Positions 1 through 7,268 of a stretch of DNA of 64,000 nt are shown piece by piece. Under the pieces are notes generated by a model that saw nothing but the letters and a program-made list of their open reading frames with translations, was not told the origin of the DNA and ran no database searches. Each line of letters opens with the position of its first letter. The first letter of the stretch is position 1. The stretch lies in assembly GCF_026342015.1 (NCBI RefSeq), contig NZ_JAPENL010000002.1, positions 2,175,001-2,239,000 on the forward strand, written 5' to 3'. Source of the stretch: Micromonospora lupini. GTDB lineage: Bacteria > Actinomycetota > Actinomycetes > Mycobacteriales > Micromonosporaceae. The translations under genes and the position numbers were made by a program.

Positions 1-835
1 TTCGGCCCGCTCCCTGGCGGCCTGCACCAACGGCCCCTCGAAGTAGCGGCGCGGCACCGCCCCGAGCGCCAGGCGCAGGGCGCGCAGGGTGAGGTCCGCC
101 GACAACTCGGTGGTGGGCAGCCCCAATCCGCCGTACATCCGCCGGGCCCACGGAGGCAGCAGCGCGAGCGCGGTGCCGGCGATCCCCAGGTACGCCCAGC
201 GCGGCGGGCCGAGGGTGAGGCCCAGCCGGGCCGGCAGGCTGAGCTTCCACGGCAGCGGTGGGGCGGTGAGGAAGAGCGCCGTCTCGGCGGCCTCCCGGGT
301 CATCCGCAGCTCCGGCCGCACGGCGCGGTAGTACGCCTCCACCTCGGCAGCGGTGCCCGGGACCGTGGCCGGGTCCAGCCCGACCAGGGCGGCCGACCGA
401 CGCTGCTCGGTGTAGTAGCCCGTCCACCTCGTCGTCGGTGAGCGGCAGACCCGCCCGCCGTGCCGTGCTGAGGAACGATTCGACCTCGGAGACGTGCACC
501 CAGCGCAGCAGGTCCGGGTCGTCGATCCGGAACTGCTCGCCGGTGCCGGGGTCGGTGGCCCGCAGCCGGGCGTGCAGGCGACGCAGTCGCGCCCCGGCCT
601 GCTCCGCCTCGGCAGTGGTGCCGTAGACGGTGGTCGCCACGTAGGTGGCGGTGCGGACCAGTCGTCCCCACGCGTCGGTGCGGTAGTTGCTGTTCTGCGC
701 GACCCCGGCCATGGCCCGGGGGTGCAACGCCTGGAGGTAGAGCGAGCGCAGGCCGGCGACGATCAGGATCGGCTCCTCGTGCACCTTCCACGTGACCGAA
801 CCCGGACCGAAGAGGCCGAGGTCATCGGAGTCCAC
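1..835 (-). pseudogene. MpaB-family (DUF2236) oxygenase, frameshifted and cut by the window edge
   Basis: Read leftward from a GTG at 835, the protein begins VDSDDLGLFGPGSVTWKV and continues with the LHPRAMAGVAQNS region typical of DUF2236/MpaB proteins, haem-dependent oxygenases related to latex-clearing protein. Near residue 138 the frame breaks: bases 419-421 carry one extra C on the plus strand. Coding similarity resumes in another frame as GYYTEQRRSAALVGLD and stays open to base 1, with the expected helical C-terminal part. Removing one base restores a single uninterrupted protein of at least 278 residues. The 3' end lies outside the window. It is either a recent pseudogene or an assembly error in a CCC run. 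The family call is by recognised motifs; the substrate is unknown. Confidence 0.7.
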
Positions 836-887
836 CGACCAAGCGTGCCACGGCCCGCCCGTCCGTGCCCGTGGTGCGGGTCGGGGG

Positions 888-1316
888 TCAGCTGTCGACG
901 GCGCGGCGTGACTGGCAGTTCGGGCAGAGACCCCAGAAGGTCACCTCTGCCTCGTCCACCTCGAAGCCGTGCGCGACGCCCGGCTCCAGGCACGGAGCGC
1001 CGCCGACCGCGCAGTCGACGTCGGCGATCTCGCCGCAACCCCGGCAGACCACGTGGTGGTGGTTGTCGCCGGCGCGCGCCTCGTACCGGGCGGGACTGCC
1101 TGCCGGCTCGATCCGGCGGGACAACCCGGCCCGGCTCAACGCCCCCAGCACGTCGTAGACCGCCTGCGTGGAGACCGAGTCGAGGCGTTCGCGGACCCGC
1201 CGGGTGATCTCGTCGACCTCCAGGTGACCGCCCTCGGCGAGAACGTCGAGCACCGCGAGGCGCGGTCGGGTGACGCGCAGGCCCCTCGACCGCAACAGCT
1301 CCTCGCCACCGGACAC
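888..1316 (-). CDS. Fur family transcriptional regulator (peroxide/metal-responsive type)
   Basis: A 142-residue Fur-type repressor. A winged-helix half (LRSRGLRVTRPRLAVLDVL to the VYDVLGAL recognition helix) is followed by the metal-binding dimer half with HHHVVCRGCGEI and a C-terminal CPNC, giving the two CxxC pairs of a structural zinc site. The GTG at 1316 fits the usual family length; the frame stays open upstream to 1508, but that part is arginine-rich and unlike the family. No clear ribosome site precedes the GTG, so a leaderless start is possible. Actinobacterial members of this size (FurA/CatR type) often control a neighbouring catalase gene, but none lies here. It is divergent from the membrane protein at 1521, with about 200 bases between them for a shared promoter region. 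Confidence 0.85.
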   Translation of the reverse strand: MSGGEELLRSRGLRVTRPRLAVLDVLAEGGHLEVDEITRRVRERLDSVSTQAVYDVLGALSRAGLSRRIEPAGSPARYEARAGDNHHHVVCRGCGEIADVDCAVGGAPCLEPGVAHGFEVDEAEVTFWGLCPNCQSRRAVDS

Positions 1317-1520
1317 AGGCCAATGACAGCACGTACGACAAGCAGCGACAACCGTCGCCCGCCCGGGGTGGCTACCGACACAGCCCGCCGGACCGGCCCC
1401 GTGGGTCGCCCCGTGCTGAACCTGATCGCTGCCGCGCGCGTGTCTCCGGGAGAGAGCTCGGGGACGACAGGCGGTCCGTACGCTGATCATCCCCTCACCG
1501 TGATCCACCTGGAGGTGTCG

Positions 1521-2003
1521 ATGTTCGAGGAGATCCTGGGTCTACCGGTACACGTCCTCGTGGTCCACGCGGTGGTCGTCTTCGTCCCACTGCTGGCGGT
1601 GCTGGCCATCGGATACGTGGCGCTGCCGCGCTGGCGGCACCGACTGGACTGGGCGCTGGGCATCCTCGCCGTGGTCGCGCCGGTGACCGCGTTCGTGGCC
1701 GTCGAATCCGGTGAGGCATTCACCGACGCCCTGGTCGCCCGCGGTTACCAGGGCCAGATACTCGACCAGATCTTCGAGCACTCCCGCTACGGCGACATCC
1801 TGTTCCGGATCGTGGTGCCTCTCGGGATCGTGGCCATCGCGCTGCTCGTGGCGACCAGCGGACACCCGCGGGTGCCGCGACTGCCAGCACTCGTGACACC
1901 GGTGCTCGCGGTGGCGGTCGTCGCGTTGGCAATCGCCGCCCTCATCTACGTCTACCTGACCGGTCACTCCGGCGCCGAGGCCGTCTGGGGCACCACCCTC
2001 TGA
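1521..2003 (+). CDS. DUF2231 family four-helix membrane protein
   Basis: A 160-residue integral membrane protein. Four hydrophobic segments are visible: about residues 8-30 (HVLVVHAVVVFVPLLAVL), 40-58, 95-113 and 120-145. The LPVHVLVVHAVVVF opening is the hallmark of DUF2231 proteins, whose biochemical role is not established; some members are linked to haem or redox functions. The ATG at 1521 has a strong GGAGG five bases upstream. It is transcribed away from the Fur gene, so control by Fur is possible, but no operator was recognised. Confidence 0.8.
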   Translation: MFEEILGLPVHVLVVHAVVVFVPLLAVLAIGYVALPRWRHRLDWALGILAVVAPVTAFVAVESGEAFTDALVARGYQGQILDQIFEHSRYGDILFRIVVPLGIVAIALLVATSGHPRVPRLPALVTPVLAVAVVALAIAALIYVYLTGHSGAEAVWGTTL

Positions 2004-2037
2004 CCCGCCGGCTCGGGCAGGCGCCTTCGACGCCGCC

Positions 2038-2367
2038 TCAGAAGACGAGGCGCGAGCAGAGCAGGCAGACGAGAGCGACAAGCACCACGGCGGCTGCGGC
2101 GCCGAAGCCGTAGGTGACCCGTTGGGAACGCTGCTCGGCCGCATCCAGGACGGCCGCGTCCTGCGGCGGGAGGTGTCGGGGCGGCGCCGGCTCCAGGTGC
2201 ACGGGGGGACGCCAGCCGGCCGGGGGCGGGACGCTCGGGGGTGGCCCCGCGTACCCGCTCGTGGGTGCGGTGGCGGGCGGGGGTTGGTCCGCCATCCCGC
2301 CGTCGCCGGTCCCGGGCCGGCGCCAGTAGTCGTCGTCCGGGGTGCTGCCACCGCTGGGGGTCGTCAC
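2038..2367 (-). CDS. Small proline-rich protein with C-terminal membrane anchor
   Basis: A 109-residue protein starting at GTG 2367. The N-terminal two thirds are polar and proline-rich (TAPTSGYAGPPPSVPPPAG), followed by a charged stretch and one C-terminal transmembrane segment, AAAAVVLVALVCLLCSRLVF, ending on the last residue. This is the layout of a tail-anchored cytoplasmic protein. No family was recognised. It is divergent from the small gene at 2474, with 106 bases between the two starts. Confidence 0.6.
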   Translation of the reverse strand: MTTPSGGSTPDDDYWRRPGTGDGGMADQPPPATAPTSGYAGPPPSVPPPAGWRPPVHLEPAPPRHLPPQDAAVLDAAEQRSQRVTYGFGAAAAVVLVALVCLLCSRLVF

Positions 2368-2473
2368 GCCGTCCGACGCTACCAACGGAGTCGGCGGCCC
2401 GGTCGTTTCTGCGTCGGTGTGCCATCCGGCGGCGAGCGGCCCGCCGCTGTCGCCTGCGCTAGTCTTGCCGGTC

Positions 2474-2656
2474 GTGAGCACCGAGGACCCTGGCACGAAG
2501 GGCGTGCGCGGCGATGACGACCGCACCGTCGACCTGAGCGACGACTTCGTGGTGCTGCCCGAGCAGACCTCGGACGACACCGACCACGGTTGGGGCGAGC
2601 GGAGCAGCGGCAACGACGACTGGCTCCTCGCCCAGCGCCCCCCACACTGGGACTGA
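2474..2656 (+). CDS. Small acidic hypothetical protein (60 aa)
   Basis: Starts at GTG 2474 (VSTEDPGTKGVRGDDDRTVD) and is strongly acidic, with a C-terminal WLLAQRPPHWD. Codon third positions are GC-rich as in real genes of this genome. It has no membrane segment and no recognised domain. It reads away from the tail-anchored protein gene at 2038. Function unknown. Confidence 0.5.
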   Translation: MSTEDPGTKGVRGDDDRTVDLSDDFVVLPEQTSDDTDHGWGERSSGNDDWLLAQRPPHWD

Positions 2657-2728
2657 CTCCGACGCAACGCCTGGGCAGCGCCGCCCGCTCGGGCGGCGCT
2701 GCTGGATGCGGACCCGGGAGGGCTGCGG

Positions 2729-3109
2729 TCAGGACGCGGAGCTGGCCGCCGGTGCCTTGCCGCCGCCCGACCCACCGGACGACGATCCGCCGGACGAGGA
2801 CGACCCACCGGACGAGGACGACCCGGACGAACCCGACGACGAGGACGACGACGACCCGGAATCCCCACCCGAGGACGAGGACGACGACTCGGACTTGGCC
2901 GGCTTGCCGCCAGCGGTCGTCTCGGAACCGGACGCGCGGGAGTCGGTGCGGTAGAAGCCCGAGCCCTTGAAGACGATGCCTACCGAGTTGAAGACCTTGC
3001 GCAGCCGCCCCTGACACGCCGGGCACTCGGTCAGCGGCTCGTCCGAGAAGGACTGCACCGCCTCGAGCTGGTGACCGCACGCGGTGCAGGCGTACTGGTA
3101 CGTGGGCAC
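2729..3109 (-). CDS. FmdB-type zinc-ribbon protein, homologue of redox-regulated chaperone Ruc (Rv0991c)
   Basis: A 126-residue protein. The first 45 residues form the FmdB/CxxC zinc ribbon (PTYQYACTACGHQLEAVQSF then CPACQGRLRKVF), with two CxxC pairs to hold zinc. The rest is a low-complexity, presumably disordered Ser/Gly tail. This architecture and the neighbouring formyl-THF cyclo-ligase gene match M. tuberculosis Rv0991c (Ruc), described as a chaperone activated by oxidation and co-regulated with the Hsp60/Hsp70 genes. The GTG at 3109 has an excellent GGAGGA site. A perfect CIRCE element lies 30 bases upstream (3139-3165), which supports HrcA control and the Ruc assignment. The name FmdB comes from an unrelated formamidase locus and says nothing about function. 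Confidence 0.85.
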   Translation of the reverse strand: MPTYQYACTACGHQLEAVQSFSDEPLTECPACQGRLRKVFNSVGIVFKGSGFYRTDSRASGSETTAGGKPAKSESSSSSSGGDSGSSSSSSSGSSGSSSSGGSSSSGGSSSGGSGGGKAPAASSAS

Positions 3110-3138
3110 GTTCTCCTCCGGTATCTGGGCTCGGCCAG

Positions 3139-3165
3139 TTGGCACTCGACGTATTCGAGTGCCAA
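3139..3165. promoter_or_regulatory. CIRCE element (HrcA operator)
   Basis: Perfect inverted repeat: TTGGCACTC, nine bases, GAGTGCCAA. Arm sequence and the 9-base spacer match the CIRCE consensus (TTAGCACTC-N9-GAGTGCTAA) with the G/C variant common in high-GC bacteria. It sits between the end of the cyclo-ligase gene and the start of the zinc-ribbon chaperone gene, in the position of an operator for the latter. Confidence 0.9.
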
Positions 3166-3172
3166 TGGTGCG

Positions 3173-3850
3173 TCATTCGCCCCGGGTTCGTCCAGCGGAC
3201 GTGTGGGGCGCGACACCGTGCGCCGTACCCGGGCCGTCGTCAAGCGTACGCATCCCGTCGGTGGGAGTGACGACCGCGCGGACCGGACGGTCGTGCGGCT
3301 CCGCCGGCAGCGCCTCGACCAGCTCGCCGTCGTGCAGCGGCACCACGGTCAGGGCCGTCCCGGGCACGCGCGCCAACGCCCTGTCGTACGAGCCGCCGCC
3401 GCGGCCCAGCCGTCGGCCGCGAAGGTCCACGGCGAGTGCCGGCACGACCAGCAGCTCCGCGTCGGTGACCGCTGCCACGCCGAGGCGGGGGCCGATCGGC
3501 TCCCGGATGCCCCGGCCGGCCGCCACCAGAGCGTCGGGACCGGAGTACGCCGCCCAGTCCAGGTCCAGATCGGGGCGGAGCACCGGGAGCAGCAACTCGG
3601 CGTCGGGCGGCAGCGCCGATCGCAGCGCCTCCGGCAGTCCGGCCCCGCCCGGCTCGGAGCCGACCGGGACGTACGCCGTCATCAGGCGCGGGCGCAGCCG
3701 GCGTACCAGGGCGACAAGCTCGGCCTGGACGCGCCCGGCGGCCTCGGCCCGCGCCACGGCGGTCCGGGTCCGGCGGCGGGCGAGCAGGTCGACGCGCGTG
3801 TCCCGCTTCGTCACTCGGGTCACTTCCGCTTCATCAGAAAATTCCGGCAC
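3173..3850 (-). CDS. 5-formyltetrahydrofolate cyclo-ligase
   Basis: A 225-residue enzyme that converts 5-formyl-THF to 5,10-methenyl-THF using ATP, returning the storage folate to one-carbon metabolism. The GRGGGSYDRAL motif (about residues 160-170) is the family's ATP/substrate-binding signature, and MTAYVPVGSEP matches the central strand region. Start choice: GTG 3850 has AGGAG six bases upstream; later GTGs at 3823 and 3814 lack such a site. As in mycobacteria it neighbours the Ruc-type gene on the same strand, but an HrcA operator sits between the two, so the chaperone gene can be expressed separately. Confidence 0.88.
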   Translation of the reverse strand: MPEFSDEAEVTRVTKRDTRVDLLARRRTRTAVARAEAAGRVQAELVALVRRLRPRLMTAYVPVGSEPGGAGLPEALRSALPPDAELLLPVLRPDLDLDWAAYSGPDALVAAGRGIREPIGPRLGVAAVTDAELLVVPALAVDLRGRRLGRGGGSYDRALARVPGTALTVVPLHDGELVEALPAEPHDRPVRAVVTPTDGMRTLDDGPGTAHGVAPHTSAGRTRGE

Positions 3851-3935
3851 GCAACACTCCTGACGCAACGCCACTCCCACGGTTGCTCTGTGTCAGCATC
3901 GCAAGCAACGGAGGCGGAACTTCCGGGGGGACCGA

Positions 3936-6296
3936 GTGACGCTACGCGGGCGGTTGACTGCAGCCTTCCTCGTGGTGGTGCTCGGCCCGGTCCTGCTCGG
4001 GGCGTTCTTCGTCGCCTCCACCGTCACTGCCGTCGACCGCAGCCGGTCCACCGAGCGCCTCGCCGTGGCGGCGTCCACGGTCCGTACCTCGGTCGACGCG
4101 CTCTGCCAGCAGCTGCGCGCCGCCGCCGACGCGGTCGCCCTCACCGGTGACCCGGCCGTCGCCGCCGGCCAGCTCGTCAGCCGTGGCCTGGCCGCGGCGG
4201 TGCAGGTCACCGACGTGAACGGACGCGTCACGTACGCCTCGCCCGACGCGCCGCCGACCCCCTGGCGGGACTGCTCCGAACCGGCCACTGCGTCGTCGGG
4301 CCCGGTCCGCGCGCTGGCCGCTCGAGTCGACCGCCGCGACCCAGCCGGCGCGCTGTTGGGCACCGTGGCCGCGGCGCACCTGGTCGACCCGGCCTTCGTG
4401 GCCCGGCTGGCGGCGGTGACCGGGGTCGCGGTCACCCTGCTCGACGGCGGCGCGAGCGCCGCCCGGTTCACCCACACCACCGAGTCCCGTGAGGGACGCG
4501 ACGCGGTGCTGGCCGCCGCCGGGGCGGCAAGCGGCGAGCGGGTCACCGAGAGCGCGAAGGGCCGGTACGTGCGCCGGATCGGGCCGTCCACGGGCCAGCC
4601 GCTGCCGCTCGTGTTGTCGGTGCCGAGTGAACGGCCGCCCGGGCTGCACGTCACGCTGGCAGGCGTGGTCGTGCTGGCCGGGCTGCTCGCCGTGTTCACC
4701 GCCTGGCGTCTGGCCCGGGTGACCACCCGACCCCTGGCAGAGCTGGCCGGTGCGGTGGACCGGGTGGCGCACGGCGACCTGACCGCCCGGGTGCCGGTGC
4801 GTAGCAGCGACGAGCTGGGACGGCTGGCGGCCGCCTTCAACCGGATGACCCGCGAGACGGGGTCGTACGTCGCGGCGCTGACCAGCAGCCGCGACCAGCT
4901 CCGCGGGCACCTCGCGGTGCTCGGCGACACCCTGGCCAGCACCCACGACCTGCAACGCATTCTGCGGGTGATCCTGCACAGCGCCATCGCCGCCACCGGG
5001 GCGCGGGCCGGCGCGGTGCTGCTGGTGGAGGCCGGCGGCATACTCGTCGCGCAGTGCAGCGAGGGGCTGGACGGGCGCTGGCCGGCCGGGGACCCGGACG
5101 GGTCGCAGGGCCTGCGGGTGCCCGTGGGCGTCGGTGTGGTCGGCGCGGTGGCCGCGACCGGGGAGCCGCAGCGGGGTCGGATGGAACCGGCCGACGTCCC
5201 GATCGGCGAGCCGCGCTGCCGTACCTACGTCGCCGTCCCCTTCGCCACCCCGGGCGGCGGGACCACCCCGGGCGGCGGGACCGTCACGGGCGGCGGGACC
5301 ACCCCGGGCGGCGGGACGAGTCTCGACGAGGCCGGCGCTCCGGCGGCGGCGCTCGGCGTGCTGGCCCTCTACGACCGGGTGGGCGCGGACGAGTTCGACG
5401 ACGACGACCTGGTCACCCTGCGCACCTTCGCCGGGCACGCGGCAGTGGCGGTGGAGAACGTCCGGGTGCACGAGGAGGCGCAGCGGCTCTCCCTCACCGA
5501 CCCGCTCACCGGACTGTGGAACTACCGCTACCTGCGCGAGTCGATCCGGCGGGAGGTGGAGCGGGCCAGCCGGTTCGGCCGGATGCTCAGCGTCCTCGCC
5601 CTCGACCTGGACCGCTTCAAGGACGTCAACGACACGTACGGGCACGCGGCGGGGGACACCGTGCTCGCCGAGTTCGCCCGGCGGGTACGCGGTGAGATCC
5701 GCGAGGTCGACCTGGCCTTCCGGCAGGGCGGTGAGGAGTTCGTGCTGCTCCTACCGGAGACCGACGCCCGGGGCGCGGCCATCGTCGCCGAGCGGCTGGG
5801 CGCGGCGGTGCGCGAGACACCGATCGCCGTCGAGGCGTACGCGGGGCCGATCGTGGTGACCGTGTCGGTGGGCATCGCCGTCTACCCGGACCACGGGAGC
5901 ACCGGACGGGAGGTGCTGGAAGCAGCCGACGACGCCCTCTACGCGGCCAAGGCGGCCGGCCGGGACACCTACCGCGTGGCCGAGGCCCGCCCCGACGTGC
6001 CGACGCGGGAGATACCGGTGCCCTTCGGCGCGGTCAGCCCACCCGACGGGCTGCCGCGTGCCGGCCGGCCCGTGCAGGTTCCGCGGGAGCCGGGCGGCCA
6101 CGCCCGGTCGGAGTCCGCCGCGGGCGTACCGGAATCGAACCTGTCGGGGCCCGCGCACGCCCGGCCGGATCCGGCGGACGAGCCGGCGGCCACCGCCGCG
6201 GAGGCCGCGCGGGCCGGCCCCGACGTCGACTGGCCGGGGCCTGGCGGCGGCGCGTCTTCCGGGCCACACCCGCCGCGGCAGAGCCGTGGCCGATAG
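3936..6296 (+). CDS. Membrane diguanylate cyclase (sensor-HAMP-GAF-GGDEF)
   Basis: A 786-residue cyclic-di-GMP synthase. Order: transmembrane segment (about residues 8-30), extracytoplasmic sensor region (30-240), second transmembrane segment (about 243-262), HAMP (262-310), GAF (about 330-515), GGDEF (about 518-682), then a proline-rich tail. The active-site loop is GGEEF at 598-602, and an allosteric I-site RxxD (REVD, 589-592) lies exactly five residues upstream, so both catalysis and product inhibition look intact. GTG 3936 follows a run of six G. A TPGGGT repeat interrupts the GAF domain. The gene lies between the cyclo-ligase and galU genes, which are neighbours in mycobacteria, so it is probably a lineage-specific insertion. 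The TAG stop is part of the galU -10 box. Confidence 0.92.
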   Translation: MTLRGRLTAAFLVVVLGPVLLGAFFVASTVTAVDRSRSTERLAVAASTVRTSVDALCQQLRAAADAVALTGDPAVAAGQLVSRGLAAAVQVTDVNGRVTYASPDAPPTPWRDCSEPATASSGPVRALAARVDRRDPAGALLGTVAAAHLVDPAFVARLAAVTGVAVTLLDGGASAARFTHTTESREGRDAVLAAAGAASGERVTESAKGRYVRRIGPSTGQPLPLVLSVPSERPPGLHVTLAGVVVLAGLLAVFTAWRLARVTTRPLAELAGAVDRVAHGDLTARVPVRSSDELGRLAAAFNRMTRETGSYVAALTSSRDQLRGHLAVLGDTLASTHDLQRILRVILHSAIAATGARAGAVLLVEAGGILVAQCSEGLDGRWPAGDPDGSQGLRVPVGVGVVGAVAATGEPQRGRMEPADVPIGEPRCRTYVAVPFATPGGGTTPGGGTVTGGGTTPGGGTSLDEAGAPAAALGVLALYDRVGADEFDDDDLVTLRTFAGHAAVAVENVRVHEEAQRLSLTDPLTGLWNYRYLRESIRREVERASRFGRMLSVLALDLDRFKDVNDTYGHAAGDTVLAEFARRVRGEIREVDLAFRQGGEEFVLLLPETDARGAAIVAERLGAAVRETPIAVEAYAGPIVVTVSVGIAVYPDHGSTGREVLEAADDALYAAKAAGRDTYRVAEARPDVPTREIPVPFGAVSPPDGLPRAGRPVQVPREPGGHARSESAAGVPESNLSGPAHARPDPADEPAATAAEAARAGPDVDWPGPGGGASSGPHPPRQSRGR
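5247..5318 (+). repeat. Four 18-bp tandem repeats inside the GAF domain coding region
   Basis: The unit ACCCCGGGCGGCGGGACC occurs four times in tandem, the third copy with changes at its start. It encodes TPGGGT-type hexapeptides. The length is a multiple of three, so gain or loss of units keeps the frame. It probably forms a flexible loop in the GAF domain. Confidence 0.85.
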
Positions 6297-6299
6297 TCT
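6294..6299 (+). promoter_or_regulatory. -10 box for a leaderless galU transcript
   Basis: TAGTCT lies six bases before the galU ATG, with no Shine-Dalgarno site between. The TANNNT box at this distance is the standard arrangement for actinobacterial leaderless mRNAs. It overlaps the TAG stop codon of the preceding cyclase gene. Confidence 0.65.
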
Positions 6300-6305
6300 C
6301 GCGGC

Positions 6306-7268
6306 ATGTCGGAGCACTCAGCGAACCCCTCATCGACGGTCGCCGCAACCGGCCGTCCCCTGGCGGTCAAGGCCGTCATCCCGGCCGCCGGACTGGCCAC
6401 CCGCTTCCTGCCGGCCACCAAGGCGGTGCCGAAGGAACTGCTGCCTGTGGTCGACCGGCCGGTGTTGCAGTACATCGTCGAGGAGGCCACCCAGGCCGGC
6501 ATCGGCGACGTGTTGCTGATCACCGGTCGGGGTAAGACGTCGATGGTGGACCACTTCGATCGACGCCCCGACCTGGAGACCAGGCTGGAGGAGAAGGGCG
6601 ACGCCGAGCGGCTGGCCGCCGTGCGCCGGCCCAGCGAGCTGGCCGAGATCTACACCGTCCGGCAGCCGGAGCAGCTCGGGCTGGGCCACGCCATCGGGTA
6701 CGCCGAGTCACACGTCGGCGACCAGCCCTTCGCGGTGCTGCTCGGCGACGAGTTCGTCAAGCCGTCCGAGCCGCTGCTGCCGGCGATGCTTGAGTTGCAG
6801 GCCCGCACCGGCGGTGTGGTGCTGGCGTTCTTCGAGGTCGACCCGGCCGAGACCAAGCGGTACGGGATCGCCTCCGTCGAGCCGGCCGAGGCGGAGCTGA
6901 CCGACATCGGTGAGGTCGTCAAGGTCACCGGGATGGTGGAGAAGCCGCAGCCGGAGGACGCGCCGAGCAACCTCGCGGTGCTCGGCCGGTACGTGCTGCC
7001 GGGGAGGATCTTCGACGCGATCCGCCGGACCAAGCCGGGCAGCGGTGGCGAGATCCAGCTGACCGACGCGATGGAGTTGCTGCGTACCGAGGGCGTCCCG
7101 GTGCACGCGATCGTCTATCGGGGCACCCGATACGACACAGGCATGCCGCTGGGCTACCTCCAGACGGTGGTGCAGATCGCCGCCGAGCGCGAGGACCTCG
7201 GCGCCGAGTTCCGGTCCTGGCTGGCCGACTTCGTCAAGGCCGACGCGGCAGGCGGATCTGGTACATGA
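6306..7268 (+). CDS. galU: UTP-glucose-1-phosphate uridylyltransferase
   Basis: A 320-residue nucleotidyltransferase making UDP-glucose for cell-wall glycans, trehalose and galactose metabolism. The signature is AVIPAAGLATRFLPATKAVP (residues about 19-38), with KELLPVVDRPVLQYIVEEA and the central LLGDEFV metal-site segment. Length is normal. The ATG at 6306 seems to be leaderless. The last codons overlap the next start (ATGA), so the glp gene is translationally coupled. The order galU, moeA-like glp, rimJ, glpR is conserved in M. tuberculosis (Rv0993-Rv0996) and corynebacteria. Confidence 0.95.
   Translation: MSEHSANPSSTVAATGRPLAVKAVIPAAGLATRFLPATKAVPKELLPVVDRPVLQYIVEEATQAGIGDVLLITGRGKTSMVDHFDRRPDLETRLEEKGDAERLAAVRRPSELAEIYTVRQPEQLGLGHAIGYAESHVGDQPFAVLLGDEFVKPSEPLLPAMLELQARTGGVVLAFFEVDPAETKRYGIASVEPAEAELTDIGEVVKVTGMVEKPQPEDAPSNLAVLGRYVLPGRIFDAIRRTKPGSGGEIQLTDAMELLRTEGVPVHAIVYRGTRYDTGMPLGYLQTVVQIAAEREDLGAEFRSWLADFVKADAAGGSGT

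Noticed and set aside
3942-5645. Long minus-strand open frame opposite the diguanylate cyclase
   Set aside because: It is a GC-skew shadow; its translation has no domains, is rich in Arg/Gly/Pro, and the plus-strand protein has clear HAMP, GAF and GGDEF domains.
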